Of a DNA stretch of 36,628 bases, positions 15,874 through 24,731 are shown in pieces. Source of the stretch: Cytobacillus praedii (GTDB taxonomy: Bacteria > Bacillota > Bacilli > Bacillales > Cytobacillaceae); contig NZ_LMBX01000039.1 of the NCBI RefSeq assembly GCF_001439605.1, positions 1-36,628 on the forward strand, read 5' to 3'. Each line of letters begins with the position of its first letter. Positions within the stretch are counted from its first letter, which is position 1. The notes under the pieces are model-generated. The model did not search any database. It was given only the letters and a program-made list of their open reading frames with translations, and was not told the origin of the DNA. A program made the translations under genes and the position numbers.

Positions 15874-17748
15874 ATGGGACAATTAAGCTACAAGGTAAAC
15901 AAAAGCACATGGGAATTAATTAAGAGTTTTGAGAAAATAACAAATGCTTCAGATCAAGAAATAATGAATGAGAATGCGAATATGGACGGAAGATCACCAA
16001 TGGGGCAAATGAATAAATTTGGAAGTGAATCTGCTAAATACTATGCAGTGGAGCATCAATTGTCGGAGCCTATAAAAAATTCCGTATTGGATAATTATAT
16101 TCATATCCATGATCTGGATTACATGCCAATGGGTACGACAACTTGCTGTCAAATCCCACTTGGTAAACTTCTTGCAGACGGATTTAATACAGGACATGGA
16201 TATATGAGACCTCCGCAAACGATCAAAAGTGCATTAGCTTTGGCATCAATTATTTTACAGGCAAATCAAAATATGCAGCATGGTGGACAAGCTTACCCGA
16301 TGTTTGATTATGATTTAGCGCCCTATGTTAAATTAACCTTTGAAAAACATTTTCGAAGGATCAATGAATATAAAACATCATATACATCCAAAGAAATAGA
16401 AATAATTGCATGGAAGGAAACAGATCAAGATGTATTTCAGGCATGTGAAGCGTTTATTCATAATAGCAACTCCATGCATTCACGTGGAGGTTCACAAGTT
16501 CCATTTATCTCAATAAATTATGGGACAGATACGTCAGCAGAGGGCAGGATGATTACTAAGAATATCCTATTAGCTACACAAAGGGGGCTGGGAAAAGGAG
16601 AAACTCCGATCTTTCCTATTCAAATATTTAAGGTGAAAAAGGGAATAAACTTTGAACCTGATGAACCAAATTATGATTTATACCAATTGGCTTTGGAAAC
16701 AACAGCTAAGCGTCTTTTTCCAAATTTCAGTTTTATAGATGCTCCCTTTAATCATAAATATTACGATGGCACGCCAGAAAGTGAAATTTCCTATATGGGA
16801 TGCCGTACAAGGGTAATGGCAAATCGCCATGGAGAGGAAAATAGCATCGGGCGCGGAAATCTCTCCTTTACTAGTATAAACCTTGTAAGAATAGCGTTAA
16901 CCAGTAATAAGGAGGAGCAATTTTTTAATAAACTGAATTATTATTGTGAAATTGTCATTCAGCAATTATACGAGCGATTCTTATATCAGAGTAAGAAGAG
17001 GGCACAAGATTTTGCCTTTTTATATTCCCAGGGGATATGGCGTGGAGGTGAGGAGCTTGGCAGAGAGGATACGCTTGAAAATGTCCTCTTGCAGGGAACC
17101 TTGTCCATTGGATTTATTGGACTTGCCGAAGCTTTAAAAGCATTAATTGGCACTCATCATGGGGAGAATCATCACGCTTGGGAACTTGGTTATAAAATTG
17201 TTAAATTTCTAAGAACAAAGGCGGATCTAGCTGCCGAACGGCATAACCTAAATTTCACACTAATTGCTACACCTGCCGAAGGTTTATCAGGAAAATTTAC
17301 GAAAAGAGATCAAGTGGACTTTGGGGAATTGAAGGATATAACGGATCGATCTTACTATACTAATTCTTTTCATATCCCTGTCTATTATCCAATTAAGGCG
17401 ATTGATAAAATTAGGAAAGAAGGACCCTTTCATGAACTATGTAATGCTGGCCATATTACATATATCGAATGTGATGGGTTTTTAAAAAATAATCTTCAAG
17501 CCATAGATCAGTTAGTAAAAGCCATGTACGATAATAGGATTGGCTACGGTTCTATCAATCATCCAATAGACTACTGCAAGAAGTGCAGCTATTCTGGCAT
17601 TATTCATAACGAGTGTCCAAGCTGTCATACGACTGAAGAATCGGAAATTTCTAGAATTCGGCGCATTACTGGATATTTAGTAGGTGATATGTCTAAGTGG
17701 AATAGTGCTAAAAAACATGAAGAAAAAAATCGGGTAAAACATTTATGA
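15874..17748 (+). CDS. nrdD: Anaerobic (class III) ribonucleoside-triphosphate reductase
   Basis: A 624-residue glycyl-radical enzyme that makes dNTPs without oxygen. Seen: HIHDLDYMPMGTTTCC near residues 77-92 (active-site cysteine at 91/92), C310 in MGCRTRV, the zinc site C568/C571/C581/C584, and the glycyl-radical site G600 in RRITGYLVGD. No ATP-cone precedes the catalytic domain, whereas E. coli NrdD (712 aa) has one; length is closer to the phage T4 type. GGGGG lies 7 nt before ATG. The TGA overlaps the start of nrdG. Control is by two NrdR boxes and a B12 riboswitch in the leader. Confidence 0.96.
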   Translation: MGQLSYKVNKSTWELIKSFEKITNASDQEIMNENANMDGRSPMGQMNKFGSESAKYYAVEHQLSEPIKNSVLDNYIHIHDLDYMPMGTTTCCQIPLGKLLADGFNTGHGYMRPPQTIKSALALASIILQANQNMQHGGQAYPMFDYDLAPYVKLTFEKHFRRINEYKTSYTSKEIEIIAWKETDQDVFQACEAFIHNSNSMHSRGGSQVPFISINYGTDTSAEGRMITKNILLATQRGLGKGETPIFPIQIFKVKKGINFEPDEPNYDLYQLALETTAKRLFPNFSFIDAPFNHKYYDGTPESEISYMGCRTRVMANRHGEENSIGRGNLSFTSINLVRIALTSNKEEQFFNKLNYYCEIVIQQLYERFLYQSKKRAQDFAFLYSQGIWRGGEELGREDTLENVLLQGTLSIGFIGLAEALKALIGTHHGENHHAWELGYKIVKFLRTKADLAAERHNLNFTLIATPAEGLSGKFTKRDQVDFGELKDITDRSYYTNSFHIPVYYPIKAIDKIRKEGPFHELCNAGHITYIECDGFLKNNLQAIDQLVKAMYDNRIGYGSINHPIDYCKKCSYSGIIHNECPSCHTTEESEISRIRRITGYLVGDMSKWNSAKKHEEKNRVKHL

Positions 17749-18194
17749 AGGTTATGGGTATCCATCATGATTCTGTAGTTGATGGAGAGGGATTAAGAAC
17801 TGTAATATTTTTTGCAGGATGTCCACATCATTGCTTCGGCTGTCATAATCCTGAGAGCTGGAATCTTAAAAACGGAAAAGAAATGTCCGTGCAGGAGATA
17901 ATGGATGAAGTACTGTCAAATCCACTCACTGATATTACTTTTTCGGGAGGAGAACCATTCTGCCAGGCAAAAGAGGTAAAAGAACTTGCAAGGGAATTAA
18001 AAAAACTTAATAAAAATATTTGGATGTATACTGGATATAAAATTGAACAGTTAAAAAGCAGCGAGGATAAACATGTCGGTGAATTGTTGGAATATTGCGA
18101 TGTGTTAGTGGATGGACCCTTTATAATAGAGAAAAGAGATATTACACTGCCATTCCGTGGAAGCTCCAATCAAAGAATTATTAAACTAAAGTAG
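17745..18194 (+). CDS. nrdG: Anaerobic ribonucleotide reductase activase (radical SAM)
   Basis: A 149-residue radical SAM protein. The 4Fe-4S cysteines are C26, C30 and C33 (CPHHCFGC, CxxxCxxC), with the SAM-binding GGEP at about residues 68-71. It uses S-adenosylmethionine to put the glycyl radical on NrdD. Its ATG overlaps the nrdD stop (ATGA), giving coupled translation. Length and neighbour leave little doubt. Confidence 0.96.
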   Translation: MKVMGIHHDSVVDGEGLRTVIFFAGCPHHCFGCHNPESWNLKNGKEMSVQEIMDEVLSNPLTDITFSGGEPFCQAKEVKELARELKKLNKNIWMYTGYKIEQLKSSEDKHVGELLEYCDVLVDGPFIIEKRDITLPFRGSSNQRIIKLK

Positions 18195-18236
18195 CTTAAC
18201 AATGTAGTATAACCTAGATTAGATGGAGGTAATCTA

Positions 18237-18554
18237 ATGGAAAGCAGCACCAATAAAAATAGTGATGTTCTTTATGTTATATTATTATCTATTAATCATG
18301 GGAAAAAGCTAACTGAACCAGTCATCCGTAAACATATTTCATTCTTAAGGAAACTGGAGGAAAAGAATCAGTTAGTGCTGTGCGGCCCATTTCTTGACTA
18401 TAAAGGCGGTATGGTTATTATTCGAGCAGAATCAATGGAAGAAGCAAAAGCAGTAGCTGAATCCGATCCGTTTATCACATCAGGATTGGAAAGCTATGAA
18501 ATTCGTACAATGGAAGTTTCTTCTGAAGAAAACAACCATCTTGGTATGGGATAA
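18237..18554 (+). CDS. YciI-like (YCII domain) protein
   Basis: A 105-residue protein with the ferredoxin-like YCII fold: a strand YVILLSINHG, a helix LTEPVIRKHISFLRKLEEK with a conserved His, the turn LCGPFLDYKGGMVII, the helix MEEAKAVAESDPF and a final strand EIRTMEV. YciI relatives bind small molecules or act as minor oxygenase/isomerase-type enzymes; activity is mostly unknown. It starts 42 bp after nrdG with GGAGG 7 nt before ATG, so it is probably third in the nrdDG operon. A link to nucleotide metabolism is only suggested by position. Confidence 0.8.
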   Translation: MESSTNKNSDVLYVILLSINHGKKLTEPVIRKHISFLRKLEEKNQLVLCGPFLDYKGGMVIIRAESMEEAKAVAESDPFITSGLESYEIRTMEVSSEENNHLGMG

Positions 18555-18572
18555 TTATAGAATATCTAAATT

Positions 18573-18600
18573 ATGGCCGTTGATGTAACATAACGGCCAT
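18573..18600 (+). terminator. Hairpin after the nrdDG-YciI operon
   Basis: ATGGCCGTT pairs perfectly with AACGGCCAT (9 bp, 10-nt loop). The T-run is poor, so it may be a weak terminator or an mRNA-protecting end. Confidence 0.5.
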
Positions 18601-18783
18601 TCATTACAATGATGGTTTTCTTTGTCCATATATCTAGATAAAAGACGTTTGTATACAATTTATGAACTTTGCAGTAGCAAAATGATTTTCTTGAGAACAA
18701 TACTTATAATGAAATAGATAGGAGAACGGTAGTACAGCAGCCTATTCATCAGATGATTTCAACAGAAAGGGTTTACTTATAAA

Positions 18784-20622
18784 ATGCAGCTTATATTAAC
18801 ATTTGTCATTTTAGGTCTTACAATCTTTCTTTTTATGAGTAATCGTGTACGTGCGGATTTAGTTAGCCTTATCGCATTGCTTGCATTTGTTATGACAGGT
18901 ATCTTAGATCCGGCTGAAGCACTGGCGGGCTTTTCGAATTCAGTTGTAATTATGATTGCAGCATTATTTGTTGTAGGAGCAGGCATTCTTCGTACAGGGC
19001 TTGCCCGTAAGGCAAGTAATTTGCTTTTACGCTGGACAGGTAATAGTGAGAAAAAGTTATTTTTTCTCTTGCTAGTCATTGTTGCTGCAGTAGGCGCCTT
19101 TATGAGCAACACGGGGACGGTAGCCATTATGCTGCCAGTTGTTATCAGCATTGCTGTTAGTATGAAGGTGAGCTCATCAAAGTTTTTGATTCCACTTTCT
19201 TATGTTGCGAGCCTATCAGGATTATTAACACTAATCGCTTCTCCCCCCAATTTAATTGTCAGTCAAGTTCTTGTTGATCATGGTTTTGAGCGACTTCGTT
19301 TTTTTGATATTACGCCAGTCGGTATTGCGGCTGTCATAACAGGAATTATTTATTTAATGATTGTCAGAAAAGTCCTGCTGCCAAATAGCAACAATAAGAA
19401 ACAAATTAGTAATACTCAACTGTCTCCAAAGGAACTCATTCAACATTATCATTTGGAAGAGAACTTACATCGTGTTCAAGTACTAAATGAGTCGCCGATG
19501 GTGGATCGGCCATTATCTGAATTGAAAATTCCAGCAGATTATCATCTTTGTATATTGAAAATTGACCGTAAATCAGCTGAGGGCAGGAATCTTTTACCTA
19601 TTACCTATCAAGAAATGGCTGGACCAAAGAGTGTCATACACGGCAAGGATATTCTCTATATTCAAGGATCGAAAAGCCAAGTGGAGAAATTAGCCAAAGA
19701 TTATCAGCTAGTATTTGAAACAGATCAATCAAAAAATGATTTAGTATCAAGTCAACTTGGAATTGCTGAGGTGCTGTTAACACCACAATCAAGTTTGATT
19801 AATGAAACGATTGAGGATATAGGGTTTAGAGAAAAATATAATTTGAATATTATTGGTATTAATCGAAAAGGCACATATATTTTAAAGGATATGTCCAATG
19901 TACGGCTTCGTTTTGGAGATGCTCTCCTTGTACAAGGCTCATGGGAAGAAATCGAGTTGCTTTCAAGAGAAACCAAAAATGTTGTGGTCGTTGGTCAGCC
20001 GAAAGAGCACGCAAGCATGGCAGCAGCAAATGGGAAAGCACCAATTGCTGGTGGAATTATGCTTCTAATGATTGCAATGATGATTCTGGAAGTTTTTCCA
20101 ACTGTTATTTCTGTATTAATCGGTGCTGTTCTTATGATCATCACTGGGTGTTTACGAAATATGGATGATGCCTATGGGCATTTGAATTGGGAAAGTATTG
20201 TGTTAATCGCCTGCATGCTGCCTGTAGCAACGGCATTAGAAAAAACAGGGGGAATGGTGGTTCTTTCAGAAGGAATCATAGATGTAGCTGGCGGGTATGG
20301 ACCATTAGGTGTGTTAGCTGGTATATATTTAATTACAATGGTTTTCGGCCAATTTATTAGTAATACGGCAACTGCGGTGTTATTTGCTCCAATTGCGATG
20401 AATGCGGCTATGAATATCGGGGTTAGCCCCTATCCATTCTTAATAACGGTTGCGGCTGCAGCGAGCATGGCGTTTGCAACTCCTGTTGCATCACCAACAA
20501 ATGCAATGGTCATGACTGCGGGAGGATATAAATTCAGTGACTTTTTAAAGATAGGAATTCCCTTACAAATAGTCATGTTCATTGTAATGATGTTTATCAT
20601 TCCGTTATTTTTCCCATTTTAA
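18784..20622 (+). CDS. SLC13-family permease with central RCK_C domains
   Basis: A 612-residue membrane transporter. The N-terminal membrane half (about 1-200) and C-terminal half (about 415-612) each carry the family signature: SNTGTVAIMLP (about 109-119) and SNTATAVLFAP (about 527-537). Between them, residues 210-400 form two soluble TrkA-C/RCK_C-type domains (e.g. KIPADYHLCILKIDR and RKGTYILKDMSNVRLRFGD), which usually regulate transport by ligand binding. Substrates in the family are di- or tricarboxylates or sulphate with Na+, and none can be assigned here. AAAGGG lies 11 nt before ATG. Monocistronic, with its own terminator. Confidence 0.88.
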   Translation: MQLILTFVILGLTIFLFMSNRVRADLVSLIALLAFVMTGILDPAEALAGFSNSVVIMIAALFVVGAGILRTGLARKASNLLLRWTGNSEKKLFFLLLVIVAAVGAFMSNTGTVAIMLPVVISIAVSMKVSSSKFLIPLSYVASLSGLLTLIASPPNLIVSQVLVDHGFERLRFFDITPVGIAAVITGIIYLMIVRKVLLPNSNNKKQISNTQLSPKELIQHYHLEENLHRVQVLNESPMVDRPLSELKIPADYHLCILKIDRKSAEGRNLLPITYQEMAGPKSVIHGKDILYIQGSKSQVEKLAKDYQLVFETDQSKNDLVSSQLGIAEVLLTPQSSLINETIEDIGFREKYNLNIIGINRKGTYILKDMSNVRLRFGDALLVQGSWEEIELLSRETKNVVVVGQPKEHASMAAANGKAPIAGGIMLLMIAMMILEVFPTVISVLIGAVLMIITGCLRNMDDAYGHLNWESIVLIACMLPVATALEKTGGMVVLSEGIIDVAGGYGPLGVLAGIYLITMVFGQFISNTATAVLFAPIAMNAAMNIGVSPYPFLITVAAAASMAFATPVASPTNAMVMTAGGYKFSDFLKIGIPLQIVMFIVMMFIIPLFFPF

Positions 20623-20625
20623 TCA

Positions 20626-20658
20626 GGCGCTATCCTTAATGGATAAGCGCCATTTTTT
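20626..20658 (+). terminator. Intrinsic terminator after the SLC13 gene
   Basis: GGCGCT-ATCC pairs with GGAT-AAGCGCC with one bulge, followed by six T. Confidence 0.85.
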
Positions 20659-20834
20659 GTACAGGAAAATTGAAATTCTGAACTTTATGTGAAATTATTG
20701 AGCTTTATTGTAAATTTAAGTGTGTTAGAAAAACGAAATATTTGATTGCCTAATTAATTTAGAGATATATTTAATAAAGTTAATAATTATATGGTTTATA
20801 AAAAGATTCCAACTTAATAAGGAATGTGACTGCT

Positions 20835-21116
20835 ATGAAACGATTGAGTAAATTATTTTCAAAACAAAAAAAGATACAAATTGATTTTTGTGAAAAAAAT
20901 CTAGATCGGTTTTTAACCGAAGAAAATAGCTCTGATTATGAGCGTTTCCTGAATCAGAATCATATTCAATATAAGGAATACAGCTGTCAAAGCAAATGTG
21001 AGCAATGCAAGAAATCTCCATATGCGATTGTGGACGGTGAATTCATTGCAGCAGAAAATTCGGATGAACTTTTAGTAAGGCTAAAACATATCGCAAGTAA
21101 TAATATTAAGGAGTAG
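20835..21116 (+). CDS. DUF1450 (YuzB-like) cysteine-motif protein
   Basis: A 93-residue protein matching DUF1450: an IDFCEKNL segment near residue 20, then CQSKCEQC (about residues 51-58) and KSPYAIVDGEFIAAENSDELL near the C-terminus. The cysteines suggest thiol redox or metal/Fe-S binding, unproven. A GTG at 20826 is also in frame but sits too close to the AAGGA; ATG 20835 has it about 11 nt upstream. Its last codons contain the AAGGAG used by the next gene, 6 bp downstream, so the two are translationally linked. Confidence 0.8.
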   Translation: MKRLSKLFSKQKKIQIDFCEKNLDRFLTEENSSDYERFLNQNHIQYKEYSCQSKCEQCKKSPYAIVDGEFIAAENSDELLVRLKHIASNNIKE

Positions 21117-21122
21117 AGAGCA

Positions 21123-22355
21123 GTGCCAAGATTATTCGTTCATTTTACTTTCTTCTTTTTTACGCTAACAGCTTTGTCAGGTGTATGGATGCGTTTTGTC
21201 CCATTTAATCCGACTACTTCGATTCCGTATACAAATGTGCTTCATGGGCATTCCCATTTAGCTATTCTAGGATGGGCATTTTTGGGTGCGTTTATTATTT
21301 TCCTGTCTGTATATTGGCGTACGATTAGGCAGAGGAATCAGGCAATCGCGTTGACCATTATGTTATTTTTTACATCCCTTTTGATGTTTGCCGCTTTCTT
21401 ATACCAAGGGTACGGCATCATTTCTATCGTTATGTCTAGTATTCATATTTTTGTAGAGTATTGGGCAGCGGTATTTATAATACGGCAATTAAAAATTCAG
21501 AATGAAGTGCCAAAGTCAGGTCTATTATTTATTAAAGCCTCATTATTAACATTAGTTATCTCATCCTTTGGTCCATTTTCACTTGGATATATTTCGGCAA
21601 ACGGGATGAAGGATTCGATATTCTTTGATGTTGCGATTTATTTTTATTTGCACTTTCAATACAATGGCTGGCTTTATTTATTCTTAGTCGGCATGTTTAT
21701 CATTCTTGTTCATTCGAAAAATATTTTCATTCAAAGCTCTTATATTACCTATGGATTTTGGTTTTATATGCTTTCCTTGTTCCCGGGGTATTTTTCTAGT
21801 ATTTTGTGGGTGGATTTAGGTGAATTTGGTATGATTCTTGCGGCTATAGGAAGTATAGGACAATGGATTGGAGTTATATTTACCTTGGCTGCTTTTAAAA
21901 CGATTTGGGGGGAGCTTGCCCGCCATTTATCAAAATTCACTATAACTTGTCTGTACATAACCTTTTTGTTATTGTTTTTTAAAAGTACAATGGAGTTAGG
22001 ATTAATATCGCCTACATTAGCAAATTTAATCTATGATACAAGAAGTATTGTTATAGGTTATTTGCATTTTACTTTATTAGGCTTTGTTAGTATTTTTATT
22101 TTAGCTCAATATCAGATGTTGAATATAATCACTACTAAATGGTTATCTATTCTTGGTTTTTCTATATTTTTTGCAGGATTTCTTCTAAATAAACTGCTGT
22201 TATTTGGTCAAGGCCTTTTTCAATGGCTTGATTTTCCAAGATTGACTTTTGATACAGGTGGCCTTTTACTTGCAAGTGGCTTACTATTAATTGGGATTCT
22301 CATTCTTTGGCTTTCTTTTTTTCAAAAAAATAATAACCGAATAGTAAATCATTAG
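21123..22355 (+). CDS. Polytopic membrane protein resembling heme-copper oxidase subunit I
   Basis: A 410-residue, very hydrophobic protein with about 12 predicted helices. Histidines cluster in membrane positions: H41/H43/H45 (LHGHSHLAILGW), H108 (SSIHIFVEYW), H177 (FYLHFQYNGWLY) and H315 (GYLHFTLLGFVS). This pattern recalls NnrS and heme-copper oxidase subunit I-like proteins, which bind heme through paired His, but I do not see a full catalytic Cu-B set. It starts with GTG, supported by AAGGAG 8 nt upstream inside the previous gene. With the DUF1450 neighbour it may handle heme, copper or NO; this is inference. Confidence 0.6.
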   Translation: MPRLFVHFTFFFFTLTALSGVWMRFVPFNPTTSIPYTNVLHGHSHLAILGWAFLGAFIIFLSVYWRTIRQRNQAIALTIMLFFTSLLMFAAFLYQGYGIISIVMSSIHIFVEYWAAVFIIRQLKIQNEVPKSGLLFIKASLLTLVISSFGPFSLGYISANGMKDSIFFDVAIYFYLHFQYNGWLYLFLVGMFIILVHSKNIFIQSSYITYGFWFYMLSLFPGYFSSILWVDLGEFGMILAAIGSIGQWIGVIFTLAAFKTIWGELARHLSKFTITCLYITFLLLFFKSTMELGLISPTLANLIYDTRSIVIGYLHFTLLGFVSIFILAQYQMLNIITTKWLSILGFSIFFAGFLLNKLLLFGQGLFQWLDFPRLTFDTGGLLLASGLLLIGILILWLSFFQKNNNRIVNH

Positions 22356-22371
22356 TTGATTAAGAGAAAAT

Positions 22372-22407
22372 AAACCCGTTCGCACTGAGTAAAAGTGGAC
22401 GGGTTTT
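22372..22407. terminator. Bidirectional terminator between the oxidase-like and VanZ-like genes
   Basis: AAACCCGT and CACT on the left pair with AGTG and ACGGGTTT on the right, allowing one small internal loop. A T-run follows on the plus strand and TTATTTTCTC on the minus strand. Confidence 0.8.
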
Positions 22408-22412
22408 CCTGT

Positions 22413-22994
22413 TTAATAGAGCCTGAATATTCTTTTGAATGCAGGATAAAGTAAATAACCGATAAAAATTCCAAGCACATTTAAAATTAAATCATCAATA
22501 TCTAAACTGCCACGATGGGTGATAAATTGCATGGTCTCTATTAAAGAGATGAATGCAATAGGTATCAAAAGCAGCCAGAGAGTGGATAAGTTTTTCTCCA
22601 TCAATAAAATACCATATGGAATAAACAAGCCAATATTTGCTGTTAAATTATAAAAAGAGACAATCCATTTCACATTCCCGTTAAGATAATAGTAGATTGT
22701 GGAAAATGGAATTAGGTTAATTGAGTCATAAACTTGATTATTCGGCCGAAAAAATAATAAAAGCAGCAGTGCAAAAGTATAGAAAATGAATATCCATAAA
22801 AAAAGTGAATGATGTATATAAATGGTTTTCTTATACATGAACAAAAGGATAAACAGGATGACGATAAAAAGACAGAAGAAAACTACAGCCAATACAATTG
22901 GATGCAGATAGGAAACCAATTGAATAAAAAATGGAAATAATAAAAGGAAGAAGCAAATAGCAAATAACAATGAGAGAAAGATTAGTTTTTTCAT
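22413..22994 (-). CDS. VanZ-family membrane protein
   Basis: A 193-residue protein with five or six membrane helices and VanZ signatures: INLIPFSTIYYYL (near residue 95), NLTANIGLFIPYGILL (near 114), IETMQFITHRGSLDIDDLILNVLG (as two short motifs near 150-172). VanZ-type proteins affect cell-wall antibiotics in some bacteria, but most have no known role. The frame extends to 23036, yet ATG 22994 has GGGGTG 7 nt upstream and starts MKKLIFLSLLF, so I choose it. It converges on the preceding gene. Confidence 0.87.
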   Translation of the reverse strand: MKKLIFLSLLFAICFFLLLFPFFIQLVSYLHPIVLAVVFFCLFIVILFILLFMYKKTIYIHHSLFLWIFIFYTFALLLLLFFRPNNQVYDSINLIPFSTIYYYLNGNVKWIVSFYNLTANIGLFIPYGILLMEKNLSTLWLLLIPIAFISLIETMQFITHRGSLDIDDLILNVLGIFIGYLLYPAFKRIFRLY

Positions 22995-23109
22995 TTTTAT
23001 CACCCCATTTTTATTTAAGGTTAATGTAAGGTTCACATAAATTTAGTGTAAGGTAGGCGAGCTAAGATGATTATACAATTATAAAACAATTTTTAAGCAG
23101 TTATACAGA

Positions 23110-24151
23110 ATGAATCCATCAATTACACAGAAAAAAAGAATCATTTCATTAGACATTATTCGCAGAATTGCGTTATTTGGTATTTTATTTATTAATGTAG
23201 GAGCATTTCAGGTACTTATAGAAGGGGGGCCCATGCCAGATTATAGCGGGATAAATGGCATGATTGACACTCTAATCAAAGTCTTTATAGAAAAGAAATT
23301 CTTCTCGACTTTTTCATTTTTATTTGGAGTTGGGTTTTATATATTTGCTTCCCGCGCTGAAAGTCGTGGAGACGAGCCAAGATTACGATTTTTCCGACGT
23401 TTAATGGCACTATTATTGCTGGGAAGTATTCATATATTTATTTTTTGGGGTTCGATCCTAGCGGTATATGCCATCATTGGTTTATTTCTTATCCGTTTTT
23501 ACCATGCAAAGATATCGACAATAGGTAAATGGCTTGGGGTAGTCTTCATATTATTTCGAACCTAATGATGCTATTTGCATCGGTTATGGGTTTATTAACT
23601 AATTTTATTACGTTTCTTTCTAATGATGTAATTGCCATCTTCATTATGTTCTTATCAGGATTTTTGGCTGCAAAAGCAGAATGGATTAGTCATATTAGCA
23701 ATTGGTCCAAACAAATTAAATGGATACAAGCGGGGACAGTGCCTCTATTTATTGGATTCTCTATTTGGATATGGGTTTCTTCACAAATGAATAGCCAAAG
23801 TCTTAATACAATCATTGCATTAGGAGTATTGCCTACGACTTTATTTTACTTGTCTACCTTATTTTTAATCTTAGAAAATAAACTCATTAGGAAATTCCTC
23901 CAGCCAATTGCGCGTGTGGTCAAATGGCTTTTACGAATTATGTAGCACAAAGCATTCTTGGGCAGGTGATCATCTCAATATTAGGTCTCGAGGCTGTGTT
24001 ACCAAATGATATTGTCATCATTTCGATTTTGATATATGCGATTCAAATCATCTTTAGTATCATTTGGTTTAAGTACTTTAAAATGGGACCCCTGGAGAAG
24101 GTATGGAGATTTATGACCTATGGAAGATCTGCCAGCCAAAGCCCAAAATGA
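23110..24151 (+). pseudogene. Frameshifted DUF418 (YeiB-like) membrane protein gene
   Basis: Three overlapping frames together read as one DUF418 protein. 23110-23565 gives the N-terminal half (ISLDIIRRIALFGILFIN, then helices to KWLGVVFILF). 23529-23945 gives the middle (IAIFIMFLSGFLAAKAEW). 23924-24151 gives the conserved C-terminus (MAFTNYVAQSILG ... MGPLEKVWRFMTYGR). The second junction fits loss of one G in GTGG near 23918. At the first junction part of the usual central region also appears missing. No ribosome site precedes ATG 23110. Intact relatives have about 385-400 residues and unknown, probably transport-related, function. Confidence 0.85.
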
Positions 24152-24160
24152 TTATGACTA

Positions 24161-24214
24161 AAAAAGCAGACAAGGCAAAAACTCAGAGGGAGAGTTTTTG
24201 CCTTGTCTGCTTTT
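24161..24214. terminator. Long hairpin terminator after the DUF418 pseudogene
   Basis: A perfect stem of about 23 bp (24162-24184 with 24192-24214) with a 7-nt loop, A-rich before and T-rich after. Confidence 0.85.
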
Positions 24215-24383
24215 CATTTATAATTTTGTTCACTAATATAGAATGTTGAGTGAAATGGCATTATGTGATTAAAAAATAAACAAAGTAACGGCAAAAGATT
24301 AAGACTTGGGACAACGTTTGAAATTTTTATTTAGTACCTATAATAAATTATTAAGATCCCTTTAAATAGAAAACGAATATGAA

Positions 24384-24427
24384 AAAACCTATCAAAACAC
24401 TTTCACAATAAAGAAGTTTTGACAGGC
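24384..24427 (-). terminator. Intrinsic terminator of the minus-strand gene at 24454-24648
   Basis: On the minus strand CCTGTCAAAAC pairs with GTTTTGATAGG (one mismatch) and is followed by TTTTTTC. Confidence 0.75.
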
Positions 24428-24453
24428 GTGCTATAATCCATAGATTGTAATGT

Positions 24454-24648
24454 TTATATTTTTCTAGTAAATAGTTTTAGCAACGGATGCATTTTCCTAT
24501 CAATGATTTTTAACTCATTCATAAGTAAATCCTCCTGGTGATCTGCTAACCATTTCTTCAGTTCATGTTTGTCCTGGCAATGGGTTAAATATGTTTGACC
24601 GCCTTTTCCGACAGCATTTACAATAAATCTACAAGAGGATTTCCTCAT
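24454..24648 (-). CDS. Small basic protein of unknown function
   Basis: A 64-residue, basic, soluble protein (starts MRKSSCRFIVNAVGKGG, ends MHPLLKLFTRKI). The start has AAAGGCGGG about 5 nt upstream and a terminator follows the stop, so it looks like a complete gene. Contains two cysteines (C6, C24). I do not recognise it. Confidence 0.55.
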   Translation of the reverse strand: MRKSSCRFIVNAVGKGGQTYLTHCQDKHELKKWLADHQEDLLMNELKIIDRKMHPLLKLFTRKI

Positions 24649-24731
24649 GTTTTCCCGCCTTTTATAAATAATTTGAAAGTATGCTATGTTAAGTTATTGA
24701 TCTAGTAATTAATATTTACATGTAAAAGCAT

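Noticed and set aside
23529..24151. Two short membrane proteins as separate genes
   Set aside because: They join with the preceding frame to make one DUF418 protein; neither has its own ribosome site.
24421..24436. TTGACA and TATAAT next to each other near 24419-24437 as a promoter
   Set aside because: Only about 7 bp separate the two hexamers, and the first is part of a terminator stem.
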